From NCBI GenBank assembly GCA_041658585.1, contig JBAZZX010000050.1, forward strand, positions 1-19,460: 19,460 nt of DNA, written 5' to 3'. This document shows, in pieces, positions 13,945-19,460 of the stretch. The notes below the pieces were generated by a model. The model saw only the letters and a program-made list of their open reading frames with translations, did not search any database and was not told where the DNA came from. Position 1 is the stretch's first letter. Every line of letters begins with the position of its first letter. The stretch comes from DYFC01 sp041658585 (GTDB taxonomy: Bacteria > Nitrospirota > Thermodesulfovibrionia > Thermodesulfovibrionales > SM23-35). Made by a program: the position numbers and the translations under genes.

Positions 13945-15377
13945 AATACGAAACGGTCATCGGTCTTGAAGTTCATGCGCAAATGCTGACGGAGACAAAG
14001 ATATTCTGCGGCTGTTCAACAAAATTCGGCGCGGAACCCAACACACAGAGCTGCCAGATATGCATTGGAATGCCCGGGGTTCTGCCTGTTCTTAATAAAA
14101 AGGCCCTCGAATTTGCCGTAAAAACAGGGCTTGCCGTAAATTGCGCTATTTCACGTTACAGCAGGTTTGCGAGGAAAAACTATTTTTACCCCGACCTTCC
14201 CAAGGGTTACCAGATAAGCCAGTTTGAGCTTCCGATATGCGAACACGGGCATCTTGATATAGTCCTCGACGGCGCAGTAAAAAGAATAGGTATCACCAGA
14301 ATCCACATGGAAGAAGACGCCGGGAAGAATATCCATGAGTCCGCCTCGGGAGGAAATTACAGTTTTGTAGATCTGAACAGAGCGGGAGTTCCGCTCATGG
14401 AAATCGTATCAGAGCCGGACATGAGATCGCCGCAGGAAGCGGTGGAATATATGAAAAAACTGAGAAACATACTCAGATACCTCGGCGTTTGTGACGGGAA
14501 CATGGAGCAGGGATCTCTGCGGTGTGATGCAAATGTATCATTAAGGCCGGCCGGCCGGAAAGAGCTGGGCACGAAAGTTGAGATCAAGAACATCAATTCT
14601 TTCAAGTTTGTTGAAAAGGCCCTTGACTATGAAATATTGAGACAACTAAAGATACTGGCAGACGGAGGCAGGATCATTCAGGAGACAAGGTTATGGGACT
14701 CCGTCAGGAATGTTACCGAATCCATGAGGGGAAAGGAAGAAGCCCACGATTACCGTTACTTCCCGGAACCCGACCTTGTGCCTATGACAGTGGACCAAAC
14801 GTGGATCCATGATATACAGTCCTCGTTGCCCGAATTGCCTGACAAAAGGAAGGAGCGTTTTGTCTCAGCCTTTGGAATTCCAGAGCAGGATGCGGACCTC
14901 ATGATATCGGAAAAATCCGTTGCGGACTGGTTTGAAGAGGCAGTTAACCTCGGCGGGCAGCCTAAGGATGTTTCAAACTGGATCAAAGGAGATTTGATGA
15001 AGCTGCTGAATGAAGAGGGCAAGACCTTTGATGAATGCCTCTTCCGGCCCTCCGGTCTTGTCGGTATGCTGAAACTGATCAACAATGGGACCATCAGCGG
15101 CAAGATTGCCAAGACGGTCTTTGAAGAAATATACAGGACCGGCAAGGACGCTGAAGTCATAGTCCGTGAAAAGGGCCTCGTACAGATAACCGATACAGGC
15201 GCCATTGAGAAGGCTGTTGATGATATTATCGCGGCGAACCCGCAGGAAGTAGATCGCTATAAGGCAGGAGAAGAAAAACTCATTGGTTTTCTGGTCGGAC
15301 AGGTAATGAAGACTACCAAAGGAAAAGCAAATCCTCCAATGGTGAATGAACTGTTGAAAAGAAAACTATCGGGATAA
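13941..15377 (+). CDS. gatB: Aspartyl/glutamyl-tRNA(Asn/Gln) amidotransferase subunit B
   Basis: A 478-residue kinase/transamidase subunit of GatCAB, which activates the tRNA-bound carboxylate with ATP and receives ammonia from GatA. The opening YETVIGLEVHAQM (3-15) is the family signature. Four cysteines, C23, C25, C38 and C41 (in FCGCST and CQICIGMPG), form the zinc site of the standard cradle domain. RKNYFYPDLPKGYQISQF (about 74-91) and HMEEDAGK (about 121-128) are the conserved active-site segments. The C-terminal helical and YqeY-like tail ends with GQVMKTTKGKANPPMVNELL, which binds tRNA. The ATGA overlap with gatA means coupled, equimolar translation. Complete and typical. Confidence 0.97.
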   Translation: MKYETVIGLEVHAQMLTETKIFCGCSTKFGAEPNTQSCQICIGMPGVLPVLNKKALEFAVKTGLAVNCAISRYSRFARKNYFYPDLPKGYQISQFELPICEHGHLDIVLDGAVKRIGITRIHMEEDAGKNIHESASGGNYSFVDLNRAGVPLMEIVSEPDMRSPQEAVEYMKKLRNILRYLGVCDGNMEQGSLRCDANVSLRPAGRKELGTKVEIKNINSFKFVEKALDYEILRQLKILADGGRIIQETRLWDSVRNVTESMRGKEEAHDYRYFPEPDLVPMTVDQTWIHDIQSSLPELPDKRKERFVSAFGIPEQDADLMISEKSVADWFEEAVNLGGQPKDVSNWIKGDLMKLLNEEGKTFDECLFRPSGLVGMLKLINNGTISGKIAKTVFEEIYRTGKDAEVIVREKGLVQITDTGAIEKAVDDIIAANPQEVDRYKAGEEKLIGFLVGQVMKTTKGKANPPMVNELLKRKLSG

Positions 15378-15383
15378 AAGAAA

Positions 15384-15416
15384 AGGCATGCATCACGACA
15401 ATCATGATGCATGCCT
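15384..15416 (-). terminator. Intrinsic terminator of the cysteine hydrolase gene
   Basis: A perfect 12-bp stem, AGGCATGCATCA paired with TGATGCATGCCT, with a 9-base loop. Read leftward it is followed by TTTTCTTTT, the T-run expected of a Rho-independent terminator for the gene at 15454-16053. Read rightward, after gatB, it is followed by AAGGAGAGG with no T-run, so efficient gatB termination here is less certain. Confidence 0.8.
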
Positions 15417-15453
15417 AAGGAGAGGGAGGTGGTTTTATCTTATGCTTCCTTCA

Positions 15454-16053
15454 TTACTGTAATGAATTCAGGAATTCATTATGGTCCATGACTTTTCCAA
15501 GCATCGGGAAAATATTCTGCTCCGCATATTCCTGCCATGACTGCGACCTGCAACCCGTGCAGTCTTTCAGAAAGAGGACCTCATATCCTGCGTCGTATCC
15601 TGCTCTGGCAGTGGACTCAACGCACACGTTGGTAAGCAACCCTGCTATCGCGACCGTTGAAACGCCGTTTCCCTTTAACAGATTGTCCAGGTTTGTATGC
15701 CCGAAACAGCTAAGACCTGTTTTCCCTTCCACTTCCTGAATATATCCCTTAAAAGGCTTCAGATCATCTATCACTTCAGCGCCCTTGGTACCCCTCATAA
15801 AAGCGTTAATCTCCTTAATGGTTTTAAGAATGCCTACAGGATTGTGCAGTTCCGGATATCCGGGAGTAAATACTATCGATGCGATATAGCTTTTGATCCC
15901 TTTCCTCTGGGCGCGGGACAAAAGGTCAACGGTATTCTGTATTATCTTGTTAGAAACCAGCATGTCTTTGATCAATCCGTGCAGCTTGCCGTCAGGTGAA
16001 CAAAACTCATTCTGATACCCTGTTAATACAATCGCTACCTCATTTGACTTCAT
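15454..16053 (-). CDS. Isochorismatase-fold cysteine hydrolase with altered catalytic site
   Basis: A 199-residue cytosolic protein of the isochorismatase/nicotinamidase-like superfamily. The family triad is Asp-Lys-Cys. Lys (K111, in EGKTGLSCFGHTNLDNLL) and the nucleophile Cys (C144, in GLLTNVCVESTARAGYDAGY) are present. The N-terminal Asp, normally in V-I-D-M-Q-N-D-F, is replaced by Thr: IVLTGYQNEF (8-17), T11. The conserved cis-peptide region IAGLLTNVCV and the following A-x-x-A-x-x-x-G-Y-E-V pattern are intact, so the fold is secure but the reaction is not. Extra cysteines (C18, C116, C165, C168) are notable. GGAGGA six bases before the ATG fixes the start. It is convergent with gatB and divergent from the sensor kinase. 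Substrate unknown; a hydrolase using another acid, or a non-hydrolytic role, is possible. Confidence 0.85.
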   Translation of the reverse strand: MKSNEVAIVLTGYQNEFCSPDGKLHGLIKDMLVSNKIIQNTVDLLSRAQRKGIKSYIASIVFTPGYPELHNPVGILKTIKEINAFMRGTKGAEVIDDLKPFKGYIQEVEGKTGLSCFGHTNLDNLLKGNGVSTVAIAGLLTNVCVESTARAGYDAGYEVLFLKDCTGCRSQSWQEYAEQNIFPMLGKVMDHNEFLNSLQ

Positions 16054-16620
16054 TTTTTCCTCCTTGTTTGCATCCGTTATAATTCTTTTTTTAATTAAAA
16101 CCTCTTACAAACGGTCCCCCACTTTTTTTCCTCTTCTTTCGCCCCCTTTCATCTTGTTAAAAAAACTTGTTATCGGATATTTTACCCCTTTATTATGAAA
16201 CCAAGCCAAATTAAGAATTTTATTATTTCTGTATAATTTTTTTATTTTTCATAATAAATATAAGCAAATTTAGTGCCAATATGTCATTTCTAAAAAAATA
16301 CAAATATGATAAGGACTTTTGAAAAAACATTGCGATAAAATCATTCTCATATTCTCATTTTCATTCTCACAATGAGAATATGAGAATGAAATGGATAATA
16401 AAAGGTTTAGCATCCCATTTCAAAAAATATTTAATTATGCTTATGATATAAACATAAAGTATATTAATAAAATAATATCCTGGGGATAAGTCTTTTGGGG
16501 CATCCTGTTATTTTTACCGGTTCCCGGCCCGGGGTGGACATTATTTCAGGAGAAATGGCGTGGGAACTACATCAATAATATGGGGACAAAGAATGATACC
16601 TGCCCAGAGGATACGCAATA
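16054..16620. other. AT-rich divergent intergenic region
   Basis: This 567-base gap separates the leftward hydrolase from the rightward hybrid kinase. The part from 16080 to 16480 is strongly AT-rich and holds homopolymer runs (as around 16120-16145 and 16235-16260) and the large inverted repeat at 16341-16389. A minus-strand TATAAC at 16076-16081 could be the -10 of the hydrolase. A GC-rich patch (CCCGGCCCGGGG, about 16523-16534) and a short leader ORF at 16560-16631 precede the kinase. No longer gene or RNA gene was recognised. Confidence 0.6.
16341..16389. repeat. Perfect 19-bp inverted repeat with 11-base loop
   Basis: Left arm TCATTCTCATATTCTCATT (16341-16359) and right arm AATGAGAATATGAGAATGA (16371-16389) are exact reverse complements. 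Each arm is itself built from ATTCTCAT-type units, and the loop (16360-16370) contains a further CATTCTCA. The stem is AT-rich and not followed by a T-run in either direction, so it is not a standard terminator. It lies about 230 bases before the kinase and 290 bases before the hydrolase. Confidence 0.85.
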
Positions 16621-16631
16621 ATGGGGAATGA
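16560..16631 (+). CDS. Possible 23-aa leader peptide overlapping the kinase start
   Basis: GTG at 16560-16562 is preceded by AGGAG (16548-16552) at an ideal seven-base spacing. The frame encodes 23 residues (VGTTSIIWGQRMIPAQRIRN and three more) and stops with TGA at 16629-16631, eleven bases inside the kinase gene in another frame. Such an overlap could couple translation of the kinase, whose own ribosome site is weaker. No family is known for so short a product, and it may be chance. Confidence 0.35.
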   Translation: MGTTSIIWGQRMIPAQRIRNNGE

Positions 16632-18825
16632 CAATCTTAAAACACATCTGGAACTCAAACTCTTCATTATAATTCTCTCTTCAGTAGTCATTTCTTACGC
16701 TCTTATCATATCCGTTCTCGCCGCTTCCTCAAAGGCCTTTGCCTGGGGGACAATCATCCTCTCTGCGGTCATATCAATGGTCATTACATTTCCCGCTGTT
16801 TACTTTTTCATATGTCGTCCCATGAAAATACATCTCTATGAATTTAGAAAGACAGAAAAGGCCCTGGAAAGTCTAATGCGCCAGAGTGAGCTCATACTTG
16901 AGGCGGCCGGAGAGGGCATTCTGGGACTCAATGCAGAAGGAAGGGTAATATTCGTGAATCCCTCTGCCGCAAAGATGCTCGGATATAAAGCAGAAGAGCT
17001 CATAGGAGAGATACATCACAACAGGATCCACCACTCAAAGGAAAACGGACTGCCCTATCCCGGCGAAGATTGTCCCATCCATGCGACTTACGCACATGGG
17101 GTCACCAGTCAAGGGAACGACGAGGTATTCTGGAAAAAGGACGGTAGTTATATCCCTGTGGAATACATGAGCACACCCATGATTGAAAAGGAAGAAGTGG
17201 TAGGCGCGGTTGTCACTTTCAGAGACCTCTCGGAACGAAAGAGGGAATTGCAGGAATTAGAGGACAAACAGTGCCATCTGGAATACCTTTGGACCTGCCA
17301 GAAAAATGCTGAAGAGGCCCAGAGGGCCAGTGAGAAGAGATATCTAAGCTTTTTCAATAATTCCAGGGACGCTATTTATATAACTGAAAAAAATGGGAAG
17401 TGCCTGGAAATCAACCAGTCCGCACTTGATCTCCTTGAATATTCAAGAGCGGAGATATGCAAAATGTTAATAAATGAATTATTTGTCGTTCCTGATGAAT
17501 ATGAAAGGTTCAAGCAGATTGTAGATCAGAACGGCTCTGTGAAGGACTTTGAGACAAAACTCCTGAAAAAGGACGGCAAGGAAATCGATTGTCTGATTAC
17601 TTCAACCTTGCAGACCGACGAAGACGGCGGCATCGCAGGCTACCACGGGATCATCCATGACATCACCGAGCGCAAGAAACTCGAACAGCAGCTTCTGCAG
17701 GCCCAAAAAATGGAGGCTGTCGGCAGACTTGCAGGAGGTATCGCCCATGATTTCAACAATATTCTTACTGCGATAATAGGTTATGGGAATTTGCTTAAGA
17801 TTGAAATGAAAGAAGATGATCCTTTGACCAATTACACAACGCAGATCATATCCGCCGCTGAACGGGCAGCTAATCTGACCCGCGCACTCCTCACCTTCAG
17901 CAGAAAACAGATAATCAGCCCCAAGACTGTGAATGTCAATGATATTATCAACGGCCTGAGCAGACTCCTTTCAAGACTTATAGGAGAAGACATCGAACTC
18001 TCAACCGTTTTGACCGAAAAAAACCTGACTATAATGGCGGACACTACTCAGATAGAGCAGGTGTTAATGAATCTTGCAACAAACGCCAGAGATGCCATGT
18101 CGAATGGCGGCTCTTTAGTCGTAAGCACAGACCTGGTAGTATTTGACACCGAATATATCAGGGCCCACGGCTACGGAAGGCTGGGAAGTTTTGCCCTTAT
18201 TATGTTTGAAGATACAGGGACCGGCATAGATGAAAAGATAAAGGAGAGGATATTTGAACCATTCTTTACCACAAAAGAACTCGGGAAGGGAACAGGACTC
18301 GGTCTTGCAATAGTCTATGGGATTATCAAGCAGCACGAGGGGTATATAAACGTATACAGCGACCCTGACAGGGGTACGACTTTAAAGATTTATCTCCCTC
18401 TCGTAAAATCCAGGTACGAGGATATTCAGCAGATTGACACCAATTCAGTCATCGGCGGCACAGAGACTATCCTCATAGCAGAAGATGACGCACAGGTAAG
18501 AGTCCTGACCAAGAAAATACTCGAAAAGGCCGGGTATCATGTCATTGAGGCAGCAGACGGAGTTGCGGCACTCAGTTTGTTCATGGACAACCGTGAGAAA
18601 ATTCAACTGCTTATCCTTGACGTAATTATGCCTAAGAAGAATGGAAAGGAATGCTGTGACGAGATCAGGATGACAGATCCCGGCATGAAAGTCATTTTCA
18701 CCAGCGGCTACACAGCCAACATTATCCATAAGAAAGGAATTCTCGATGAGGGGATCGATCTGATCTTGAAACCGGTTTCGCCGAACCAGCTTTTAAGAAA
18801 GGTCAGAGAAGTTCTGGACAGTTGA
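16621..18825 (+). CDS. Membrane-bound PAS/PAS hybrid sensor histidine kinase with receiver
   Basis: A 734-residue hybrid kinase. Two N-terminal membrane helices (about 13-35 and 42-64) leave almost no periplasmic sensor, so sensing is probably by the two PAS domains: PAS1 (about 85-205, with an unusual His-rich loop HHNRIHHSKENGLPYPGEDC at 132-151) and PAS2 (about 240-352). A HisKA domain carries the phospho-accepting H376 in GGIAHDFNNILTAIIGYGNL. The HATPase domain has the N box NLATNARDAM (484-493), DTGTGID (531-537) and GKGTGLGLAIVYGI (555-568). A C-terminal receiver has EDD (621-623), phospho-acceptor D667 (LLILDVIMPKKNG), T694/S695 and K717. All catalytic residues are present. GAGGA nine bases before the ATG is a modest ribosome site. 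No separate response regulator is adjacent, so output is likely via a partner elsewhere. Confidence 0.93.
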   Translation: MGNDNLKTHLELKLFIIILSSVVISYALIISVLAASSKAFAWGTIILSAVISMVITFPAVYFFICRPMKIHLYEFRKTEKALESLMRQSELILEAAGEGILGLNAEGRVIFVNPSAAKMLGYKAEELIGEIHHNRIHHSKENGLPYPGEDCPIHATYAHGVTSQGNDEVFWKKDGSYIPVEYMSTPMIEKEEVVGAVVTFRDLSERKRELQELEDKQCHLEYLWTCQKNAEEAQRASEKRYLSFFNNSRDAIYITEKNGKCLEINQSALDLLEYSRAEICKMLINELFVVPDEYERFKQIVDQNGSVKDFETKLLKKDGKEIDCLITSTLQTDEDGGIAGYHGIIHDITERKKLEQQLLQAQKMEAVGRLAGGIAHDFNNILTAIIGYGNLLKIEMKEDDPLTNYTTQIISAAERAANLTRALLTFSRKQIISPKTVNVNDIINGLSRLLSRLIGEDIELSTVLTEKNLTIMADTTQIEQVLMNLATNARDAMSNGGSLVVSTDLVVFDTEYIRAHGYGRLGSFALIMFEDTGTGIDEKIKERIFEPFFTTKELGKGTGLGLAIVYGIIKQHEGYINVYSDPDRGTTLKIYLPLVKSRYEDIQQIDTNSVIGGTETILIAEDDAQVRVLTKKILEKAGYHVIEAADGVAALSLFMDNREKIQLLILDVIMPKKNGKECCDEIRMTDPGMKVIFTSGYTANIIHKKGILDEGIDLILKPVSPNQLLRKVREVLDS

Positions 18826-18860
18826 TAGTGCCGTCATGCCTTGACGGACGGAAACCCACC

Positions 18861-18890
18861 TTGATTTTATAGACGCTTTCCATTTAATCT
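18861..18890 (+). promoter_or_regulatory. Weak candidate promoter of tRNA-Ser
   Basis: TTGATT at 18861-18866 and TAATCT at 18885-18890 with an 18-base spacer lie just upstream of the tRNA. The -10 is poor (three of six). Position is plausible for a tRNA gene separate from the kinase transcript. Confidence 0.25.
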
Positions 18891-18909
18891 TAATATCTGA
18901 ATAATTTCC

Positions 18910-19000
18910 GGAGAGATGTCCGAGCGGCCGAAGGAGCACGACTGGAAATCGTGTGTGCGCTAAACCCGTACCGTGGGTTCAAATCCCACTCTCTCCGCCA
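18910..19000 (+). tRNA. tRNA-Ser (anticodon GGA)
   Basis: A 91-base class II tRNA with encoded CCA. The acceptor stem pairs GGAGAGA (18910-18916) with TCTCTCC (18990-18996), with G73 and CCA at 18998-19000. The anticodon stem CACGA/TCGTG encloses the loop CTGGAAA, giving anticodon GGA at 18944-18946, which reads serine codons UCC and UCU. The T arm is GTGGG-TTCAAAT-CCCAC. The long variable arm between them is typical of serine tRNAs. It lies 84 bases after the kinase. Confidence 0.97.
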
Positions 19001-19027
19001 TCCTTTTCCTTTATTATCAATAGGTTA

Positions 19028-19102
19028 GCACTGCAAAATACCATTAAAAACCGTCACCAAACCGTCACCAAAAGGCAATTCTAAGACTTTCGCATTTCTT
19101 TC
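19028..19102 (-). pseudogene. Possible 3' tail of a degraded integrase
   Basis: A 25-codon minus-strand frame ends in TAA at 19025-19027 and reads ERNAKVLELPFGDGLVTVFN near its end. A Phe-Gly-Asp-Gly-Leu-Val-Thr stretch just before the stop is something I loosely associate with C-termini of tyrosine recombinases placed beside tRNA genes. It sits 28 bases from the tRNA-Ser 3' end, the usual place for such a gene. The frame is short and the match from memory, so this is speculative. Confidence 0.2.
19051..19072. repeat. 11-bp tandem repeat downstream of tRNA-Ser
   Basis: CCGTCACCAAA is present twice without a gap (19051-19061 and 19062-19072), 50 bases after the tRNA. The position fits an integration or recombination scar beside a tRNA gene. 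No copy of the tRNA 3' end is seen here to serve as attR. Confidence 0.7.
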
Positions 19103-19201
19103 TCAAATCTGTGGATCGTGACTTTACTGAAGAGCTGAGCATTTCGACCAAGAACAATCAACTGCTCCCTTTCGTAGAAAGTGGAGTATAATAAAGAATA
19201 A

Positions 19202-19217
19202 TGTCGCATTTACGACA
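19202..19217. promoter_or_regulatory. Short palindrome, possible operator
   Basis: TGTCG-CATTTA-CGACA is a 5-bp-arm palindrome located between a TATAAT (19187-19192) and the ATG of the truncated exported ORF at 19243. The position downstream of a -10 box would suit a repressor site, but the arms are short. Confidence 0.3.
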
Positions 19218-19242
19218 AGTGGTAGTTTGGGCAAATATTCAT

Positions 19243-19341
19243 ATGAGAATAAAACTACTTCTCTTAATCTTTCTTACAACTGTATTACTTCTTTTGGTTC
19301 TCATGAGGTTTCCCTGTTTTGCGGGCGATGAAGTGAGGTAA
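19243..19341 (+). pseudogene. Truncated 5' end of an exported-protein gene, cut by an IS element
   Basis: ATG at 19243 opens 32 codons starting MRIKLLLLIFLTTVLLLLVL and ending CFAGDEVR before TAA at 19339-19341. This is a classic signal peptide (basic start, long hydrophobic core, CFA-G cleavage site). The mature protein is lost because the IS3-type left end begins at about 19344. The stop codon lies at the junction. A TATAAT at 19187-19192 may be its promoter. The continuation should lie beyond the IS, outside this window. Confidence 0.55.
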
Positions 19342-19343
19342 GA

Positions 19344-19460
19344 TGGAAAAAGTGGACACCAAAGTCGGATAAAATAGAAAGACGGAGGTGTCAAGATGAA
19401 AGGGATTCCGCAAGGAAGGTACACGAAGGAGTTTCGAGAGGAAGCAGTAAAGATGGTTAA
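19344..19460 (+). mobile_element. Left end of an IS3-family insertion sequence (partial)
   Basis: From about 19344 the sequence begins with TG and contains AAAAAGTGGACACCAAAGTC, an IS3-family-like terminal repeat, followed 52 bases in by a transposase start. The element runs off the window edge, so the right terminal repeat and any target duplication cannot be seen. The exact left boundary is inferred from the TG end rule of IS3 elements. Confidence 0.6.
19396..19460 (+). CDS. IS3-family transposase OrfA, 5' end only
   Basis: ATG at 19396 with GGAGGTG upstream encodes MKGIPQGRYTKEFREEAVKM before the window ends after 21 full codons. R-Y-T-K-E-F-R-E-E-A-V-K-M is the start of the helix-turn-helix domain of IS3-type OrfA (HTH_Tnp_1), which binds the terminal repeats. 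OrfB with the DDE catalytic domain should follow outside. Confidence 0.75.
   Translation, partial: MKGIPQGRYTKEFREEAVKMV

Noticed and set aside
14756..15205. 149-codon frame on the minus strand
   Set aside because: Antisense shadow of gatB, Ser-rich low-information translation.
15384..15416. Strong terminator for gatB
   Set aside because: On the + strand the hairpin is followed by AAGGAGAGG instead of T residues; the T-run exists only for the opposite strand.
16341..16389. CRISPR array or intrinsic terminator
   Set aside because: Repeats are inverted and contiguous with no spacers, and no T-run follows in either direction.
16555..16578. Seven-codon frame ATG...TAA after AGGAGA
   Set aside because: The spacing between AGGAG and the ATG is only two bases, too short; the GTG at 16560 fits the site better.
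18831..18847. Hairpin CCGTCA/TGACGG as kinase terminator
   Set aside because: Followed by ACGGAAACCC rather than T residues; six-base stem only.

Overview
The window is a stretch of chromosome from a diderm (Gram-negative type) bacterium of moderate GC content. An outer-membrane secretin, an adjacent gatA-gatB pair for indirect Gln-tRNA synthesis, a PAS/PAS hybrid histidine kinase and many lipid-linked-sugar genes suggest a Nitrospirota- or Desulfobacterota-like organism. That placement is inference; no 16S or other lineage marker is present.

Layout. (1) 1-5351 is the left part of a cell-surface polysaccharide locus. It holds a leftward GT2 glycosyltransferase (260-1258), then a rightward pair made of a membrane-anchored polyprenyl-phosphate glycosyltransferase (1612-2568) and a SAM methyltransferase (2565-3260), then a polytopic GT39/ArnT-like transferase (3711-5351). 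A plausible division of labour is that the DPM1/GtrB-like enzyme loads a sugar on undecaprenyl phosphate and the ArnT-like enzyme transfers it outside the membrane. (2) 5438-9171 is a leftward, translationally coupled pair: a large GT2-coiled coil-GT2 protein followed by a GT4 enzyme. (3) 9566-11575 is a lone leftward secretin (GspD type) with a TTG start and a perfect Shine-Dalgarno. (4) 11736-12369 is a graveyard of three gene fragments: a GT4 C-terminus, a small DUF6788-like piece and a GT2 N-terminus. (5) 12478-15377 is gatA-gatB, ordinary housekeeping, followed by a convergent cysteine hydrolase of the isochorismatase fold (15454-16053). (6) 16054-16620 is an AT-rich divergent intergenic region with a large perfect inverted repeat and a short leader ORF ahead of a hybrid sensor kinase (16621-18825). 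(7) 18910-19460 holds tRNA-Ser(GGA) with encoded CCA, then an integration-prone end: an 11-bp tandem repeat, a truncated exported-protein ORF, and the left end of an IS3-family element cut by the window edge.

The main theme is an actively decaying and recombining glycan locus. At least three glycosyltransferase remnants lie among the intact genes, several placed at ATGA junctions. I did not find a convincing new multi-gene system. The most unusual items are the hydrolase lacking the canonical catalytic Asp, the 19-bp-arm inverted repeat before the kinase, the two-domain glycosyltransferase with coiled-coil linker, the orphan secretin, and the mosaic of gene remnants.
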